Notes: generated by a model not told the origin, from the letters alone. Numbered from the stretch's first letter, positions 17,447 to 27,811 are shown. The stretch: DNA of 64,000 nt from Paenibacillus sp. MAHUQ-63 (GCF_028765165.1 NZ_JARADB010000006.1:1-64000); one strand, 5' to 3'. Made by a program: numbers and translations.

Positions 17447-19183
17447 ATGGAAAAGATTAAGCGTGTGTCCGAAGCGCCAAAACCAAAAGTGATTTCAATT
17501 AACATGGATGCCGCATTCTTTTTCGAGAGAGCGGTTCAATCTTTGGATCGGTTTCATTATGATAAGGCATTGAAATATTTCCGGCGGGCTGCAGAGTACG
17601 AGCAGGATAATCCTGTGAATCACTGCAACCTTGCGGGAGTTCTCTCCGAAATGGGCAATTATGACGAGTCGAACCAAATTTTGCAGCATATCCTTGATAC
17701 GATCGATCCCGAGATGACGGAATGTCACTTTTATATGGCGAACAACTATGCCAATATGGAAAATTTCGAGCAGGCAGAACAAGCATTGGTTCGGTATTTG
17801 GAGACTGATCCTACGGGACAGTTCATGGAAGAATCCGAAGAGATGATGGAAATGCTGAGCTACGAGCTTGAACGCCCCGCCCCTCTCACTAGCATCAAGA
17901 GTCGAGAAGGGCTCTTCGAGCATGATAAGGCCCGCGCCCTCCTGGAGGAGGGGAAGTTCGCCGAAGCCGTGAGGCAGCTGGAGAAGCTGGTTGAGAATCA
18001 ACCGGAGTTCACTGCCGCGCGGAACAACTTGGCACTGGCTTATTATTACATGGGTCAGTTCGAGAAAGCGATGGAAACGATTCATGCTGTACTCGAAATC
18101 GATCATGGCAATTTGCATGCCCTGTGCAACATGGCCATTTTCCACCAGCATTTCGGCAATAAGCGGGAGCTGGCGGAGCTTACGGACCTCTTATGCAAGA
18201 CGTATCCGTATCAGCAGGATCATGTGTTCAAGCTCGCTACGACGATGGGCATTCTTTCGCAGCATGAGAAAGCGTACCATCTGTTCAGGCGTCTGCTGAA
18301 AGCGGGGGACGGTACGGCCGATCCTTGCCTGTATCATTACGCCGCTGTGGCTGCCTGCCACATTGGCCGGTTCGATGAAGCATACCGGTATTGGAAGCAA
18401 GCACATAAGCTGGATCCCGGCGCGGAAATCTCCAAATTTTATTTGGAGCAGCTGCGTACGCGCGAGAAGGTGGAAGGCCCGCTGACATGGAGCTACCATT
18501 ACCATCTGCCCTTCGAAGAGCAGTTCCGCGTGCTGGAGAAATCGGCGCAGGGCATACCGGACCAACTGAAGAAAGATCCGCTTGTCCGCTCGTCCTTCTT
18601 CTGGGCGCTGCGCCACGGGGATATCGAAACGAAGCTTCAGGTCATTCAAGCTTTCGGTTTGATCGCCGACAACGAGGTGAAGGATGCCTTGCAGGACTTC
18701 ATTCTGGACCGGGATGAAGATGACTACTTGAAGAAGGTTGCCATCTTCGTGCTGCGCAGCATGGGGATCCGGGAGTCTATCCCGGCTTATCTCGAGAATC
18801 AGGAGATTATGGTGGAGGCCTCGCCTTATTCGCCGCATTTGCCCGTCTGGGATGTGAAATGGCAGAACGTCATGGAGATGGCGCTCTCTCATATGCATAA
18901 GCGGTATGATATGGTGCAACAGTATGATTTGGAGATTCTATGGGTGGAGTTTCTGACGAAGCTGTATCCGTCCGTGCCGAAGATTCAGAAGTCCGAGGGT
19001 TGGGCGGCTGCGTTGGAATATTTGATCGCCAAGATGCATCGCCGCGCGATTTCGTATCAAGAAGTTTCGACGCGCTATGGCGTGACCGTTTCGACGGTGA
19101 GCCGGAATGTGAAACTCATTGACGATACTTGCGGTTTACGCGAGAAGATGGAAGCGATCTTCAACAAATTCACAAGTATTTGA
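17447..19183 (+). CDS. Tetratricopeptide repeat protein with C-terminal helix-turn-helix-like end
   Basis: A 578-residue soluble protein. Tandem 34-residue TPR units cover roughly residues 20-130 and 160-330, for example ALKYFRRAAEYEQDNPVNHCNLAGVLSEMGNYDE. Residues 380-440 resemble HEAT-like helical pairs. The last ~50 residues (ISYQEVSTRYGVTVSTVSRNVKLIDDTCGL) resemble a helix-turn-helix. B. subtilis YvcD is a TPR protein at the same place before trxB. There is no signal peptide or membrane segment. TPR proteins mediate protein contacts; the partner is unknown. Its own promoter and stem-loop suggest a single-gene unit. Confidence 0.82.
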   Translation: MEKIKRVSEAPKPKVISINMDAAFFFERAVQSLDRFHYDKALKYFRRAAEYEQDNPVNHCNLAGVLSEMGNYDESNQILQHILDTIDPEMTECHFYMANNYANMENFEQAEQALVRYLETDPTGQFMEESEEMMEMLSYELERPAPLTSIKSREGLFEHDKARALLEEGKFAEAVRQLEKLVENQPEFTAARNNLALAYYYMGQFEKAMETIHAVLEIDHGNLHALCNMAIFHQHFGNKRELAELTDLLCKTYPYQQDHVFKLATTMGILSQHEKAYHLFRRLLKAGDGTADPCLYHYAAVAACHIGRFDEAYRYWKQAHKLDPGAEISKFYLEQLRTREKVEGPLTWSYHYHLPFEEQFRVLEKSAQGIPDQLKKDPLVRSSFFWALRHGDIETKLQVIQAFGLIADNEVKDALQDFILDRDEDDYLKKVAIFVLRSMGIRESIPAYLENQEIMVEASPYSPHLPVWDVKWQNVMEMALSHMHKRYDMVQQYDLEILWVEFLTKLYPSVPKIQKSEGWAAALEYLIAKMHRRAISYQEVSTRYGVTVSTVSRNVKLIDDTCGLREKMEAIFNKFTSI

Positions 19184-19280
19184 TCGCTTGGTCATGCCGT
19201 GACGCATGACCGGCTTTCATACATATAGGTATGCTTATTACAGATAGCTTTCCAATGGAGAGCATTTAGGAGGGAAACAT

Positions 19281-20228
19281 ATGTACAAAGCAGTCGTTGT
19301 AGGAACAGGACCATCCGGATTAACAGCAGCCATTTATTTAGCTCGCGCCAACCTGAGCCCCCTTGTCATCGAAGGACCGGAGCCAGGCGGCCAATTGACC
19401 ACGACAACCGAAGTGGAGAATTTCCCGGGCTTCCCTGAAGGGATCATGGGGCCTGAACTGATGGAAAACATGCGCAAGCAAGCGGAACGCTTCGGCGCTG
19501 AATTCAAAACGGGCTGGGTGAACTCCGTAGAGTTGACGAACCGTCCGTTCAAATTGCAAGTGGAGGGCTTGGGTGAAGTCGAGACGGAAACGTTGATCAT
19601 TTCAACAGGCGCTTCGGCCAAATTGCTCGGCATCGGCAACGAGAAAGAGAATATCGGACGCGGCGTAAGCACATGCGCAACCTGCGACGGTTTCTTCTTC
19701 CGCGGCAAAAAGATCATCGTTGTGGGCGGCGGAGACTCCGCGATGGAAGAGGCGAACTTCTTGACTCGCTTCGCTTCCGAGGTACGTCTGGTGCATCGTC
19801 GCGATGAACTTCGCGCCTCCAAGATCATGCAGGATCGCGCTCGCGGCAACGAGAAGGTGAAATGGGCGCTGAACAATACGCCGATTGAGGTAGTTTCCGG
19901 CGAGAAGGGCGTAACCGGCCTGAAAGTGAAAAATAACGTTACCGGTGAAGAGGAAATCATCGAAACGGACGGCATTTTCGTAGCGATCGGCCATACGCCG
20001 AATACGAAGTTCCTGGGCGGACAAATCGAAACGGACGAACAAGGCTACATTAAGGTGAAGCCGGGGACGACCGAGACGAATATTCCCGGCGTGTTCGCAT
20101 GCGGCGACGTGCAGGATACGAAGTACCGTCAAGCGATCACAGCGGCAGGCAGCGGATGTGCGGCAGCGCTGGAAGCTGAGAAATTCCTGGAAGGCCACAT
20201 CGTACACGATTGGAGCCAATCGCTGTAA
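19281..20228 (+). CDS. trxB: Thioredoxin-disulfide reductase
   Basis: A 315-residue FAD/NADPH enzyme that reduces thioredoxin. The FAD motif GTGPSGLTAAIYLARA is at residues 8-23, the redox pair is Cys132-Ala-Thr-Cys135 in STCATCDGFFF, the NADPH motif VVGGGDSAMEEANFL follows, and the end is FACGDVQDTKYRQAITAAGSGC. Full length. The ATG follows an aggaggga site. Confidence 0.97.
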   Translation: MYKAVVVGTGPSGLTAAIYLARANLSPLVIEGPEPGGQLTTTTEVENFPGFPEGIMGPELMENMRKQAERFGAEFKTGWVNSVELTNRPFKLQVEGLGEVETETLIISTGASAKLLGIGNEKENIGRGVSTCATCDGFFFRGKKIIVVGGGDSAMEEANFLTRFASEVRLVHRRDELRASKIMQDRARGNEKVKWALNNTPIEVVSGEKGVTGLKVKNNVTGEEEIIETDGIFVAIGHTPNTKFLGGQIETDEQGYIKVKPGTTETNIPGVFACGDVQDTKYRQAITAAGSGCAAALEAEKFLEGHIVHDWSQSL

Positions 20229-20241
20229 GACTTTGTACAGC

Positions 20242-20276
20242 AAACGTGGGAGGCTATGCTTTCCACGTTTTCTTAT
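20242..20276 (+). terminator. Terminator of trxB
   Basis: Eight-bp stem aaacgtgg/ccacgttt around a 13-base loop, then TTTCTTATTT. It lies 14 bases after the trxB stop. Confidence 0.65.
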
Positions 20277-20298
20277 TTCCTCGGGAAATAGATGAATC

Positions 20299-20327
20299 TT
20301 GACCTGTCTACAGCCTTGTCTTATAGT
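20299..20327 (+). promoter_or_regulatory. Promoter of glcK
   Basis: TTGACC at 20299-20304 and TATAGT at 20322-20327 are exactly 17 bases apart, following the trxB terminator and 57 bases before glcK. Confidence 0.7.
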
Positions 20328-20383
20328 TGAAAAAGGAGCTTATGCCCGAAAATTTTAAAGATTATTCATGAGGTGACCTTGCA

Positions 20384-21331
20384 ATGTCAAATCAGATTTA
20401 TATCGGTGTAGATTTAGGCGGTACCAATATTAAAGTCGGTATCTGCGACGAGCAGGGGAAACTGCTGCAAACGTTAGAAGGCCCAACAGGTGCGGAGAAC
20501 GGTGCGGAGGCTGTTATCGAGCGTATTGCGCAGCAAGTGCGCCAAATTGTCGAAGAATCTCCGTTTGAGTGGGAGCAAGTGGCGGGAATTGGCGCGGGCT
20601 TGGCTGGATTCATGGATATTCCGGAAGGTTTCGTCAAATTTTCTCCCAATTTGCAATGGCATAACGTCCCTGCCAAGAAAATGTTGGAGACGCTTCTAGG
20701 CAAAACGGTAAAAATCGACAACGACGCGAATGTGGCAGCGCTTGGCGAAGCATGGGCCGGTGCTGGCGCAGGCATTCCGAACTTGGTTTGCTATACGCTT
20801 GGAACGGGTGTTGGCGGCGGTATCATTATTAACGGCAAAATCTATCAAGGCGCTGCCGGCATGGCTGGCGAGCTCGGTCATATGTCCGTTGTGCCGGATA
20901 TCGAAGCTATTCAATGCGGATGCGGACAAATGGGCTGTCTCGAGACGGTATCCTCCGCAACAGGCATCGTGCGCATGGCCAAAGAAGCGGTAGAGCGCGG
21001 CGAGCGCACATCTCTTGCGCTGCATGAGAAGATTGAAGCCAAGCATGTATTCGATGCGGCGAAAAGCGGCGACGAAGTAGCCCTGCGCATCGTGAACCGC
21101 GCGGCTTATTATCTCGGACGCTCCATGGCGGCTATGGCTGTCGTCATTAATCCGAAGAGGTTCATTATCGGCGGAGGCGTATCCAAGGCAGGAGAGATTC
21201 TGTTCCAGCCGATTCGCGACACATTTAAGAAATTTACGCCGGAAACAGCGGCAGAGGGTGTTGAGATCGTTGCGGCAACACTTGGCAACGATGCAGGCGT
21301 CGTAGGCGCTGCCGGTCTGAATTTACGTTAG
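20384..21331 (+). CDS. glcK: ROK family glucokinase
   Basis: A 315-residue kinase that makes glucose-6-phosphate. The N-terminal ATP-binding motif is GVDLGGTNIKVGI. The sugar and zinc parts follow: NDANVAALGEAWAGAG, LGTGVGGGIIINGKIYQGAAGMAGELGHMSV and the ROK zinc site CGCGQMGCLETV. It has its own promoter. It lies upstream of rapZ-yvcK-whiA, where B. subtilis has other genes. Kinase specificity is inferred from family resemblance to Bacillales GlcK. Confidence 0.93.
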   Translation: MSNQIYIGVDLGGTNIKVGICDEQGKLLQTLEGPTGAENGAEAVIERIAQQVRQIVEESPFEWEQVAGIGAGLAGFMDIPEGFVKFSPNLQWHNVPAKKMLETLLGKTVKIDNDANVAALGEAWAGAGAGIPNLVCYTLGTGVGGGIIINGKIYQGAAGMAGELGHMSVVPDIEAIQCGCGQMGCLETVSSATGIVRMAKEAVERGERTSLALHEKIEAKHVFDAAKSGDEVALRIVNRAAYYLGRSMAAMAVVINPKRFIIGGGVSKAGEILFQPIRDTFKKFTPETAAEGVEIVAATLGNDAGVVGAAGLNLR

Positions 21332-21408
21332 ACATACATGCAGGGGTTCGCATGGCTAATGCGGGTACGTGTTAGCCTGCGAAAGCACTCCAAAGGAAGG
21401 TGTCGTTC

Positions 21409-22296
21409 ATGGAAGAAAACCACCCTTTAGCGAAGCTGGTCATTATTACGGGGATGTCGGGTGCGGGGAAGACGATTGCCGTGCAAAGTCTCGAGGATCT
21501 CGGATTTTTTTGCGTAGATAACTTGCCGCCTGTGCTCATTCCTAAGTTCGCTGAGTTAATCGTGCAGTCGATGGGGAAGATCGGCAAAGTCGCACTGGTG
21601 ATTGATTTGCGGGGGCGTGAATTTTTCACTGCACTTCAGGAGTCGCTTCGCTATATTCGCGAGAATTACACGCTCAGCTATGAGATTCTTTTCCTGGACG
21701 CTACCGACGCAACGCTCGTGCAGCGCTACAAGGAGAGCCGTCGTCGTCACCCGCTGGCACCCGAAGGGGCGCCGCTTGAAGGGATCGGGCTTGAGCGCAA
21801 GCTGCTCGAGGAACTGAAGGGTCTGGCTACGCAGGTGATCGATACAAGCTCATTGAAGCCGGTCCAGCTGAAAGAAAGAATTATTTCCCGGTTCACCAAT
21901 TTGGAAACGAACCGCATATCTATAAATGTAATCTCCTTCGGCTTTAAATACGGTGTACCGATTGACGCTGACTTAATCTTCGATGTTCGCTTCCTGCCCA
22001 ACCCCCACTATGTGGAACAGCTACGCCCGCAGACAGGCCAAGATCCCGATGTGTACGACTACGTCATGAAATGGTCGGAGACGCAAGAATTCCTAACCAA
22101 GCTGCTTGATATGTTGAACTTCTTGATGCCGCAATACAAGAAAGAAGGCAAAAGCCAGGTTGTAGTTGGCATAGGCTGTACAGGAGGCAAGCATCGTTCT
22201 GTGGCGATTACCGAGTACCTCGGAAAAGTGCTGGGGAACAGCGAGACGGAAGCCGTGCGATTGAGTCACCGAGATGCCGAACGGGACCGCGTCTAA
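21409..22296 (+). CDS. rapZ: RNase adapter / nucleotide-binding protein RapZ (YvcJ)
   Basis: A 295-residue P-loop protein. The N-terminal domain has [10 protein letters not shown] (13-22) and a conserved Walker B region. The C-terminal domain has [36 protein letters not shown] and [13 protein letters not shown]. coli RapZ adapts RNase E to GlmZ; the Bacillus homologue YvcJ is an NTP-binding protein needed for competence. The ATG at 21409 has aaaggaagg eight bases upstream; an in-frame GTG at 21400 falls on that site. First gene of the rapZ-yvcK-whiA operon. Confidence 0.95.
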   Translation: MEENHPLAKLVIITGMSGAGKTIAVQSLEDLGFFCVDNLPPVLIPKFAELIVQSMGKIGKVALVIDLRGREFFTALQESLRYIRENYTLSYEILFLDATDATLVQRYKESRRRHPLAPEGAPLEGIGLERKLLEELKGLATQVIDTSSLKPVQLKERIISRFTNLETNRISINVISFGFKYGVPIDADLIFDVRFLPNPHYVEQLRPQTGQDPDVYDYVMKWSETQEFLTKLLDMLNFLMPQYKKEGKSQVVVGIGCTGGKHRSVAITEYLGKVLGNSETEAVRLSHRDAERDRV

Positions 22297-22325
22297 GCAT
22301 CTTACGATTAAGGAGTGAAAGAAAT

Positions 22326-23309
22326 TTGAAATATGATAAAACACAGCGCACTCCCAGAATAGTCGTAATTGGCGGCGGTACAGGTCTCTCGGTAATGCTT
22401 AGAGGATTGAAGGAGAAGCCGGTCGATATCACAGCCATCGTAACGGTGGCTGATGACGGCGGGAGTTCAGGCATTCTTCGCAATGAGATGCAGATGCCGC
22501 CCCCGGGCGACATTCGAAACGTGTTAACCTCTCTGGCTGATGTGGAACCGCTGCTATCGCTCATGCTGCAATATCGATTTCAGGTGGGAACTGGATTAGC
22601 AGGCCATAGTCTGGGAAATCTAATCTTAGCGGCCTTAACCGACATTACCGGTGATTTCGTCACGGCCGTTCAGGAGATGAACCGGGTGTTCGCCGTACGC
22701 GGCAGGGTCATCCCGGCTTCCAACCAGGCGATCGTGTTGAAAGCCATTATGGAAGATGGTACTTTAGTCGTAGGGGAATCGAAAATTCCGAAGGCTGAAG
22801 GGCGCATCAAGCGCGTATTCATCGAACCCGCCAACGTAACGCCTTTGGCGGATGCGGTGCAAGCGATCCGCGATGCGGATGCGATCCTCTGCGGCCCGGG
22901 CAGTTTGTACACCAGCTTGCTGCCGAACCTGCTCGTGCCGGGAATTGCCGAGGAAATTGTCAAATCGAAAGCCGTGAAGCTGTTCATATGCAATGTGATG
23001 ACACAGCCCGGTGAAACCGATGACTACTCGGTAAGCGATCATCTCGATGCGATCTATGATCATCTCAAGCAGCATTTGTTTGATTATGTGATCGTCAACA
23101 ATGGGGAGATTCCTCCGCAGGTGCAGGCACGATATGCCGAGAAAGGCTCGAAAGCGGTTCATTTGGACCTCGATGAGGTGACGAAGAGAGGGTATCAGGT
23201 TATTGCCGACCGGCTCGTGCTGTTCCGCACCTATCTTCGTCATGATGCAGAGAAATTGAGTGACCATATTTATCAGCTTGTCGAAAGCTGGATGTTAAGG
23301 AAGAAGTGA
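22326..23309 (+). CDS. yvcK: Gluconeogenesis factor YvcK (CofD-like)
   Basis: A 327-residue protein of the CofD/YvcK family that binds UDP-sugars and is needed for growth on gluconeogenic carbon and for cell shape. It has [18 protein letters not shown] (14-31), [41 protein letters not shown] and [19 protein letters not shown]. It starts with TTG behind aaggagtg. Its stop overlaps an upstream alternative start of whiA, so the two are translated in close succession. Confidence 0.95.
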   Translation: MKYDKTQRTPRIVVIGGGTGLSVMLRGLKEKPVDITAIVTVADDGGSSGILRNEMQMPPPGDIRNVLTSLADVEPLLSLMLQYRFQVGTGLAGHSLGNLILAALTDITGDFVTAVQEMNRVFAVRGRVIPASNQAIVLKAIMEDGTLVVGESKIPKAEGRIKRVFIEPANVTPLADAVQAIRDADAILCGPGSLYTSLLPNLLVPGIAEEIVKSKAVKLFICNVMTQPGETDDYSVSDHLDAIYDHLKQHLFDYVIVNNGEIPPQVQARYAEKGSKAVHLDLDEVTKRGYQVIADRLVLFRTYLRHDAEKLSDHIYQLVESWMLRKK

Positions 23310-23314
23310 GTCTC

Positions 23315-24262
23315 ATGTCCTTCGCGGCAACAACCAAAAAAGAATTGACCCTTATAACGGAATCGGAAGCCTGCTGCGAGAAAGCGGAGCTATCGGCTCT
23401 TATTCGAATGAATGGAGCTGTTCAGCTGACGAACCAACGCGTTGTGCTCGATGTATCCACCGAGAATGCGGCTATCGCCAGAAGGATCTATTCGTTAATC
23501 AAGAAGACGTACAAACTGCACACCGAGCTGCTGGTGCGGAAGAAAATGCGTCTGAAGAAGAATAACGTGTACATCGTTCGGGTGCCCGGTCAAGTCCAGG
23601 AGCTGCTTAGCGATCTGAAGATCGTTTCCGAAGGGTTTATTTTCACCACAGGCATCAACAAAGAGATTATCAAGGGCAATTGCTGCAAGCGCGCTTATTT
23701 GCGCGGGGCTTTCATGGCCGGCGGTTCGGTGAACAACCCCGAAGGGTCGTCGTATCACCTCGAAATCGCCTCGATTTATGAGGAGCATTGCAAAGCGCTT
23801 GTCCATTTGGCCAACAAGTTCGATCTCAATGCCCGCTTTATCGAACGTAAGAAGGGGTTCGTCCTGTATATCAAGGAAGGCGAGAAAATTATCGAGTTTC
23901 TAAGCATCATAGGGGCGCACCAAGCCTTGCTGCGCTTCGAGGATGTCCGGATTATGAAGGATATGAGGAACTCGGTGAACCGGATCGTCAACTGTGAAAC
24001 AGCGAACCTGAACAAGACGATCGGCGCGGCGGTCAGACAGATCGAGAACATCCGTCTTCTCCAGAGAGAAGTCGGACTTGAGAGCTTGCCTGAGAAGCTC
24101 CGAGAGGTGGCCGAGATCAGGCTTCAGCATCCCGATCTGAATCTCAAGGAAGTCGGCGACATGCTGAAGGGCAACGTCAGCAAATCCGGAGTCAATCATC
24201 GTCTGCGAAAAATTGACGAATTGGCCGAAAAACAGCGAAATTCCAAGCTTTTGAGCTACTGA
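23315..24262 (+). CDS. whiA: Sporulation/cell-division regulator WhiA
   Basis: A 315-residue DNA-binding protein. The N-terminal two thirds are a degenerate LAGLIDADG homing-endonuclease fold ([29 protein letters not shown]). The C-terminus is a helix-turn-helix ([33 protein letters not shown]). In Bacillus WhiA affects cell division and chromosome segregation. The start ATG at 23315 gives the family N-terminus [12 protein letters not shown]; a GTG nine bases upstream also lies in frame and overlaps the yvcK stop. Confidence 0.95.
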   Translation: MSFAATTKKELTLITESEACCEKAELSALIRMNGAVQLTNQRVVLDVSTENAAIARRIYSLIKKTYKLHTELLVRKKMRLKKNNVYIVRVPGQVQELLSDLKIVSEGFIFTTGINKEIIKGNCCKRAYLRGAFMAGGSVNNPEGSSYHLEIASIYEEHCKALVHLANKFDLNARFIERKKGFVLYIKEGEKIIEFLSIIGAHQALLRFEDVRIMKDMRNSVNRIVNCETANLNKTIGAAVRQIENIRLLQREVGLESLPEKLREVAEIRLQHPDLNLKEVGDMLKGNVSKSGVNHRLRKIDELAEKQRNSKLLSY

Positions 24263-24311
24263 AGCGCAACTAAAGAAGTTTTTCTCATTTTTTCTAGTGT
24301 ACTTCAGGGAA

Positions 24312-24323
24312 AAATGCTATAAT
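24312..24323 (+). promoter_or_regulatory. Extended -10 promoter of the HPr-like gene
   Basis: TATAAT at 24318-24323 is preceded by TG at 24315-24316 (extended -10). No good -35 is present at 16-18 bases. It lies 72 bases before the ATG, between whiA and the HPr-like gene. Confidence 0.5.
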
Positions 24324-24394
24324 GTTATAACAAGGAATAGCACTGTTATCAGTAGTAAATTCATATAAGCTCCACACTAGGGGGAATTAGTTCC

Positions 24395-24664
24395 ATGTCC
24401 AGACGTCCAGTCGTTGTGAAGTTGAGAACAGGACTTCATGCCAGACCTGCGGCATTGTTTGTTCAAGAGGCGAATAAGTTTTCATCCGAGATCTTTGTTG
24501 AGAAAGATGAAAAGAAAGTGAATGCCAAAAGCATCATGGGTATTATGAGTCTTGCGATCAGTACAGGGACCGAAGTCTTCATAAGTGCAGAAGGTTCGGA
24601 CGCAGAGCAGGCTGTAAACGCTTTAGTCACATTAGTCAGCAAGGAAGAGTTGGAAAACCAATAA
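24395..24664 (+). CDS. HPr-family phosphocarrier at the crh position
   Basis: An 89-residue HPr-fold protein. Residues 13-27 read GLHARPAALFVQEAN and 43-50 NAKSIMGI, so it has both His15 (the PTS phosphorylation site) and Ser46 (the HprK site). It sits after rapZ-yvcK-whiA, the place of crh in B. subtilis, and resembles Crh (ARPAALFVQEAN, EKDEKKVNAKSIMG, STGTEV). B. subtilis Crh has Gln at position 15 and only regulates. This protein could do both jobs: carry phosphate from Enzyme I and act as CcpA co-repressor when Ser-phosphorylated by HprK. No ptsI lies nearby. Confidence 0.92.
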   Translation: MSRRPVVVKLRTGLHARPAALFVQEANKFSSEIFVEKDEKKVNAKSIMGIMSLAISTGTEVFISAEGSDAEQAVNALVTLVSKEELENQ

Positions 24665-24671
24665 ATCCTTC

Positions 24672-24699
24672 AAAAGCTTCCTCTCGAGGAGGCTTTTTT
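24672..24699 (+). terminator. Terminator of the HPr-like gene
   Basis: Stem aaaagcttcctc/gaggaggctttt with one wobble, then T residues, eight bases after the stop codon. Confidence 0.85.
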
Positions 24700-24877
24700 G
24701 CCGGCAACCGTGAGATCTAGCGGATTCAATCAAGAAGTGTCAAACTTGTTAACTTTTACGGGAAAGTAGCAACCTTTTTCTCTTGGCAGCGTCTAATGAA
24801 CGTGGTCGATGAAGGAAAGGGCTATTTGCCATTTTCAAATTTATGCATACAAACTGTTAAAGGAGCTAGGGAGAGAA

Positions 24878-26647
24878 ATGAAATGGAATGCTTTAAAGAA
24901 AGAAATTGCCGTCATGCTCGCATCGCTGGTATTTCTGGCTAGTGTAATCGCCGCACCTGCCGCGCATGCGGTATCGACAAGTTCGTCCTTAATTTTACTT
25001 TATATCGATAAGGCCGAGGCATTCGTGAATGAAGAGCAGATTCACTTGGAATCGCCGGCCACTATTATTAATGGCAGCACATTCGTGCCAGCGAAGTTCC
25101 TGGGCGATACGCTAGGCTTCAAGGTCGAGTGGAACGCGGATTCCCGAACGATCCAGATGACCCCTCCGGGCTATAACATCGTGCTGGATGCAGACAACAA
25201 GACGATTACGACGAATGGTGAGGATATCCCTTTCGGTTCCGTCGCTTCGATCGTGAACGGGAAGCTGCTGGTGAAGCTGACATGGCTGGCCGACTACATG
25301 GGAGCGAAGTACACGTACAACAGTGAATTGCGCCGTGTGGAGATCGTCCATTTTAAAGCGCCTGAGGGCATCTACATTGACCAGGACAGCAATTCCAGAC
25401 CTGTAGCCAAGTTCACTACGGCGAAGCCTACATACCGCCTTGGAGAGCCTGTGAAGTATTTGGATCTGAGCTACGATCCGGATGCGGAAGGCATTGCGTC
25501 CTATGAGTGGGTCGGCAATGAGGAAGCTTTCTTCAAGCCGGGGAAATATCCGGTAACATTGGTCGTGAAAGACCGTCATGGACATGTAAGCAAGCTGTTC
25601 AAAAACTATGTAACTGTTGTTGACGAAACGTATCTAAGTCAAATCGAGTACCCGATTTATACGAAGCCGGTTGGCGGATTCATCAAAACGGATTGGGGAA
25701 CGATCTGGTCTCATTTTAACAATATGCCTCTGTTGCCGAATAAGGTGACGGAAGTGACCGGCCGCACGCTGCTCGTCAGCGACAGCCCGGAAGAGTTCAC
25801 AGAGAAAGGGATTCTGTACCAGGATAACATCAATGGCAAAGCAAGATTGTATGCCGACCACATCAACGGAACCAAACAGAAGATGACGATGGCGATTTTC
25901 GCTACGAATAATACGGATAAACCGGTTACGATCAAAACAACGAACAAAGGCGAAGTATATCCTTCCGTTTATGCCAATCTGATCGGCAGCGAGGCTTCCG
26001 TCGACTTCCTGATGAACAATGTGTACACGGATCAGTTGACGGTTCCTCCGCACGAAACGTATATTTACTCGAAGCTCCCTGATTTCTATCCGGGGCAAGG
26101 CGTGAATCTGTTCTACGATGTGGAAACGGATGGTGAGCTGCAAATCACCTTCGGTGTAACCGATCAAAGGCTTATGACGTCGACGGTGAAGGAGCTTCCG
26201 TACTTGGCGTTCAACGGCCATGTGCGCGGGACGTTCCCGATATCGGAGCTTAAGTGGGATATCGATGCGGCAAGCTTCACGAAGACTTCCGTGCTCACCA
26301 TAGGTGATAATAAGACGGATCCGTTCGTCAAAGGCTATGATGTGATGCGGAAGCAGAATGTGGAGAACGGCGGAAACTACGGCGTCGTTTATAAGATTCA
26401 TGCCGATAAGCCGCGCAAAATGGCGGTTATGATGATGGCTAGAGGCGGCGTGTTCAAAGGGCCGTTCAAAATTAACGGCGAGATCATGCCGGTGCCGTGG
26501 TCCGGCGTAATTACAGCGTTCGACGGCATGCAAGTGCTGGCGCGCACGACCGGCACGGAAGATGCGCTCGATATCGAGTTCACGCCTCCGGCGGGATCGG
26601 CGTTCCCGATCGATTTGATCTTCTACCCGTTGGAAGATAAGAAGTAA
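24878..26647 (+). CDS. Secreted protein with copper-amine-oxidase-N (stalk) domain and PKD-like domain
   Basis: A 589-residue exported protein. A signal peptide ends AAPAAHA near residue 31. Residues ~35-160 carry two units of the copper amine oxidase N-terminal (stalk) domain: ATIINGSTFVPAKFLGDTLGFKVEWNADSRTIQM and a second with GKLLVKLTWLADYMGAKYTYNSELRRVEI. Residues ~175-255 resemble a PKD/Ig fold (YDPDAEGIASYEWVGN...GKYPVTLVVKD). The remaining ~330 residues are unrecognised beta-rich sequence with no catalytic motif I can name. Such stalk domains are very common on Paenibacillus surface proteins. The ATG at 24878 was chosen because the signal peptide begins there. Confidence 0.8.
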   Translation: MKWNALKKEIAVMLASLVFLASVIAAPAAHAVSTSSSLILLYIDKAEAFVNEEQIHLESPATIINGSTFVPAKFLGDTLGFKVEWNADSRTIQMTPPGYNIVLDADNKTITTNGEDIPFGSVASIVNGKLLVKLTWLADYMGAKYTYNSELRRVEIVHFKAPEGIYIDQDSNSRPVAKFTTAKPTYRLGEPVKYLDLSYDPDAEGIASYEWVGNEEAFFKPGKYPVTLVVKDRHGHVSKLFKNYVTVVDETYLSQIEYPIYTKPVGGFIKTDWGTIWSHFNNMPLLPNKVTEVTGRTLLVSDSPEEFTEKGILYQDNINGKARLYADHINGTKQKMTMAIFATNNTDKPVTIKTTNKGEVYPSVYANLIGSEASVDFLMNNVYTDQLTVPPHETYIYSKLPDFYPGQGVNLFYDVETDGELQITFGVTDQRLMTSTVKELPYLAFNGHVRGTFPISELKWDIDAASFTKTSVLTIGDNKTDPFVKGYDVMRKQNVENGGNYGVVYKIHADKPRKMAVMMMARGGVFKGPFKINGEIMPVPWSGVITAFDGMQVLARTTGTEDALDIEFTPPAGSAFPIDLIFYPLEDKK

Positions 26648-26652
26648 AAAGA

Positions 26653-26724
26653 AGAGCCCAGGAGTGCTCCCGCTGGCGGAATCGCATGATTTCGCCGGGG
26701 AGTCTCTGGGGCTCTTGTTTGTTT
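26653..26724 (+). terminator. Long imperfect terminator hairpin
   Basis: The arms starting agagcccaggag at 26653 and ending gggctct at 26714 pair with a few mismatches around a long loop, followed by TGTTTGTTTT. It begins six bases after the stop codon of the stalk-domain protein. Confidence 0.6.
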
Positions 26725-26837
26725 TGGAGCGGGCAGCTGGCGGCTGGCAGGGGCTTGCGCAGAGAGGCATTCCGCGGAGAACCTATGGCAGCCCGAGGGG
26801 GAGCGTAAGGCTGAAGGCTTGACGGAATCAATTACCG

Positions 26838-27020
26838 GGAATTTATCATGTTAATTCCTGCGTTATGCCCCAGTTGAAGGGGGGTTACAGGAAATTCTCC
26901 CGTTAATTTGCCGTCACGCCGCAGAAATGGGAGAGTTTCTTGGAAATTAACGTGATGATTTCCAGTTAATCAAGCTGGAGACCGCGATGGATTGAAGAAT
27001 AACGGGAGATATTCCCGTTA
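26838..27020. repeat. Cluster of degenerate inverted motifs in a non-coding stretch
   Basis: The 26725-27040 gap has no credible gene. It contains several related 16-18 base units of the form TTAACGGGAgAATTtCC: inverted at 26889-26906, direct at 27000-27016, and weaker copies near 26834-26846 and 26942-26967. The last is inside a perfect palindrome, arms taacggga (27000-27007) and tcccgtta (27013-27020). This may be a small dispersed repeat or a set of binding sites. Confidence 0.45.
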
Positions 27021-27041
27021 CGTTATCCATCCGCGAACAGC

Positions 27042-27091
27042 AAAAAACCAGCCGCAAAGCCGCTCGCAGGAGCGGCTTTGCAGGCTGGTTT
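27042..27091 (-). terminator. Terminator of clpP
   Basis: A long hairpin: outer arms aaaccagcc/ggctggttt and inner arms gcaaagccgctc/gagcggctttgc with a GCAG loop. On the minus strand it ends in a run of T, 17 bases after the clpP stop. Confidence 0.85.
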
Positions 27092-27107
27092 CTTCACTTC
27101 GTATGGG

Positions 27108-27689
<582 letters not shown>

Positions 27690-27811
27690 GAGAATGACCT
27701 CCTTGGGTGGGTACATGGTTTAAATGATTAATTCTGGTGCATACTTTTTACAGTATCTACAAGTATGATAACGAAAAAACATCCAAAGGTCAAGAAAGGT
27801 CAAACTAACAT

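Noticed and set aside
25634-26770. A 378-codon minus-strand frame opposite the stalk-domain protein
   Set aside because: It is rich in Arg and His as expected for the complement of a coding gene, has no family match and crosses the terminator.
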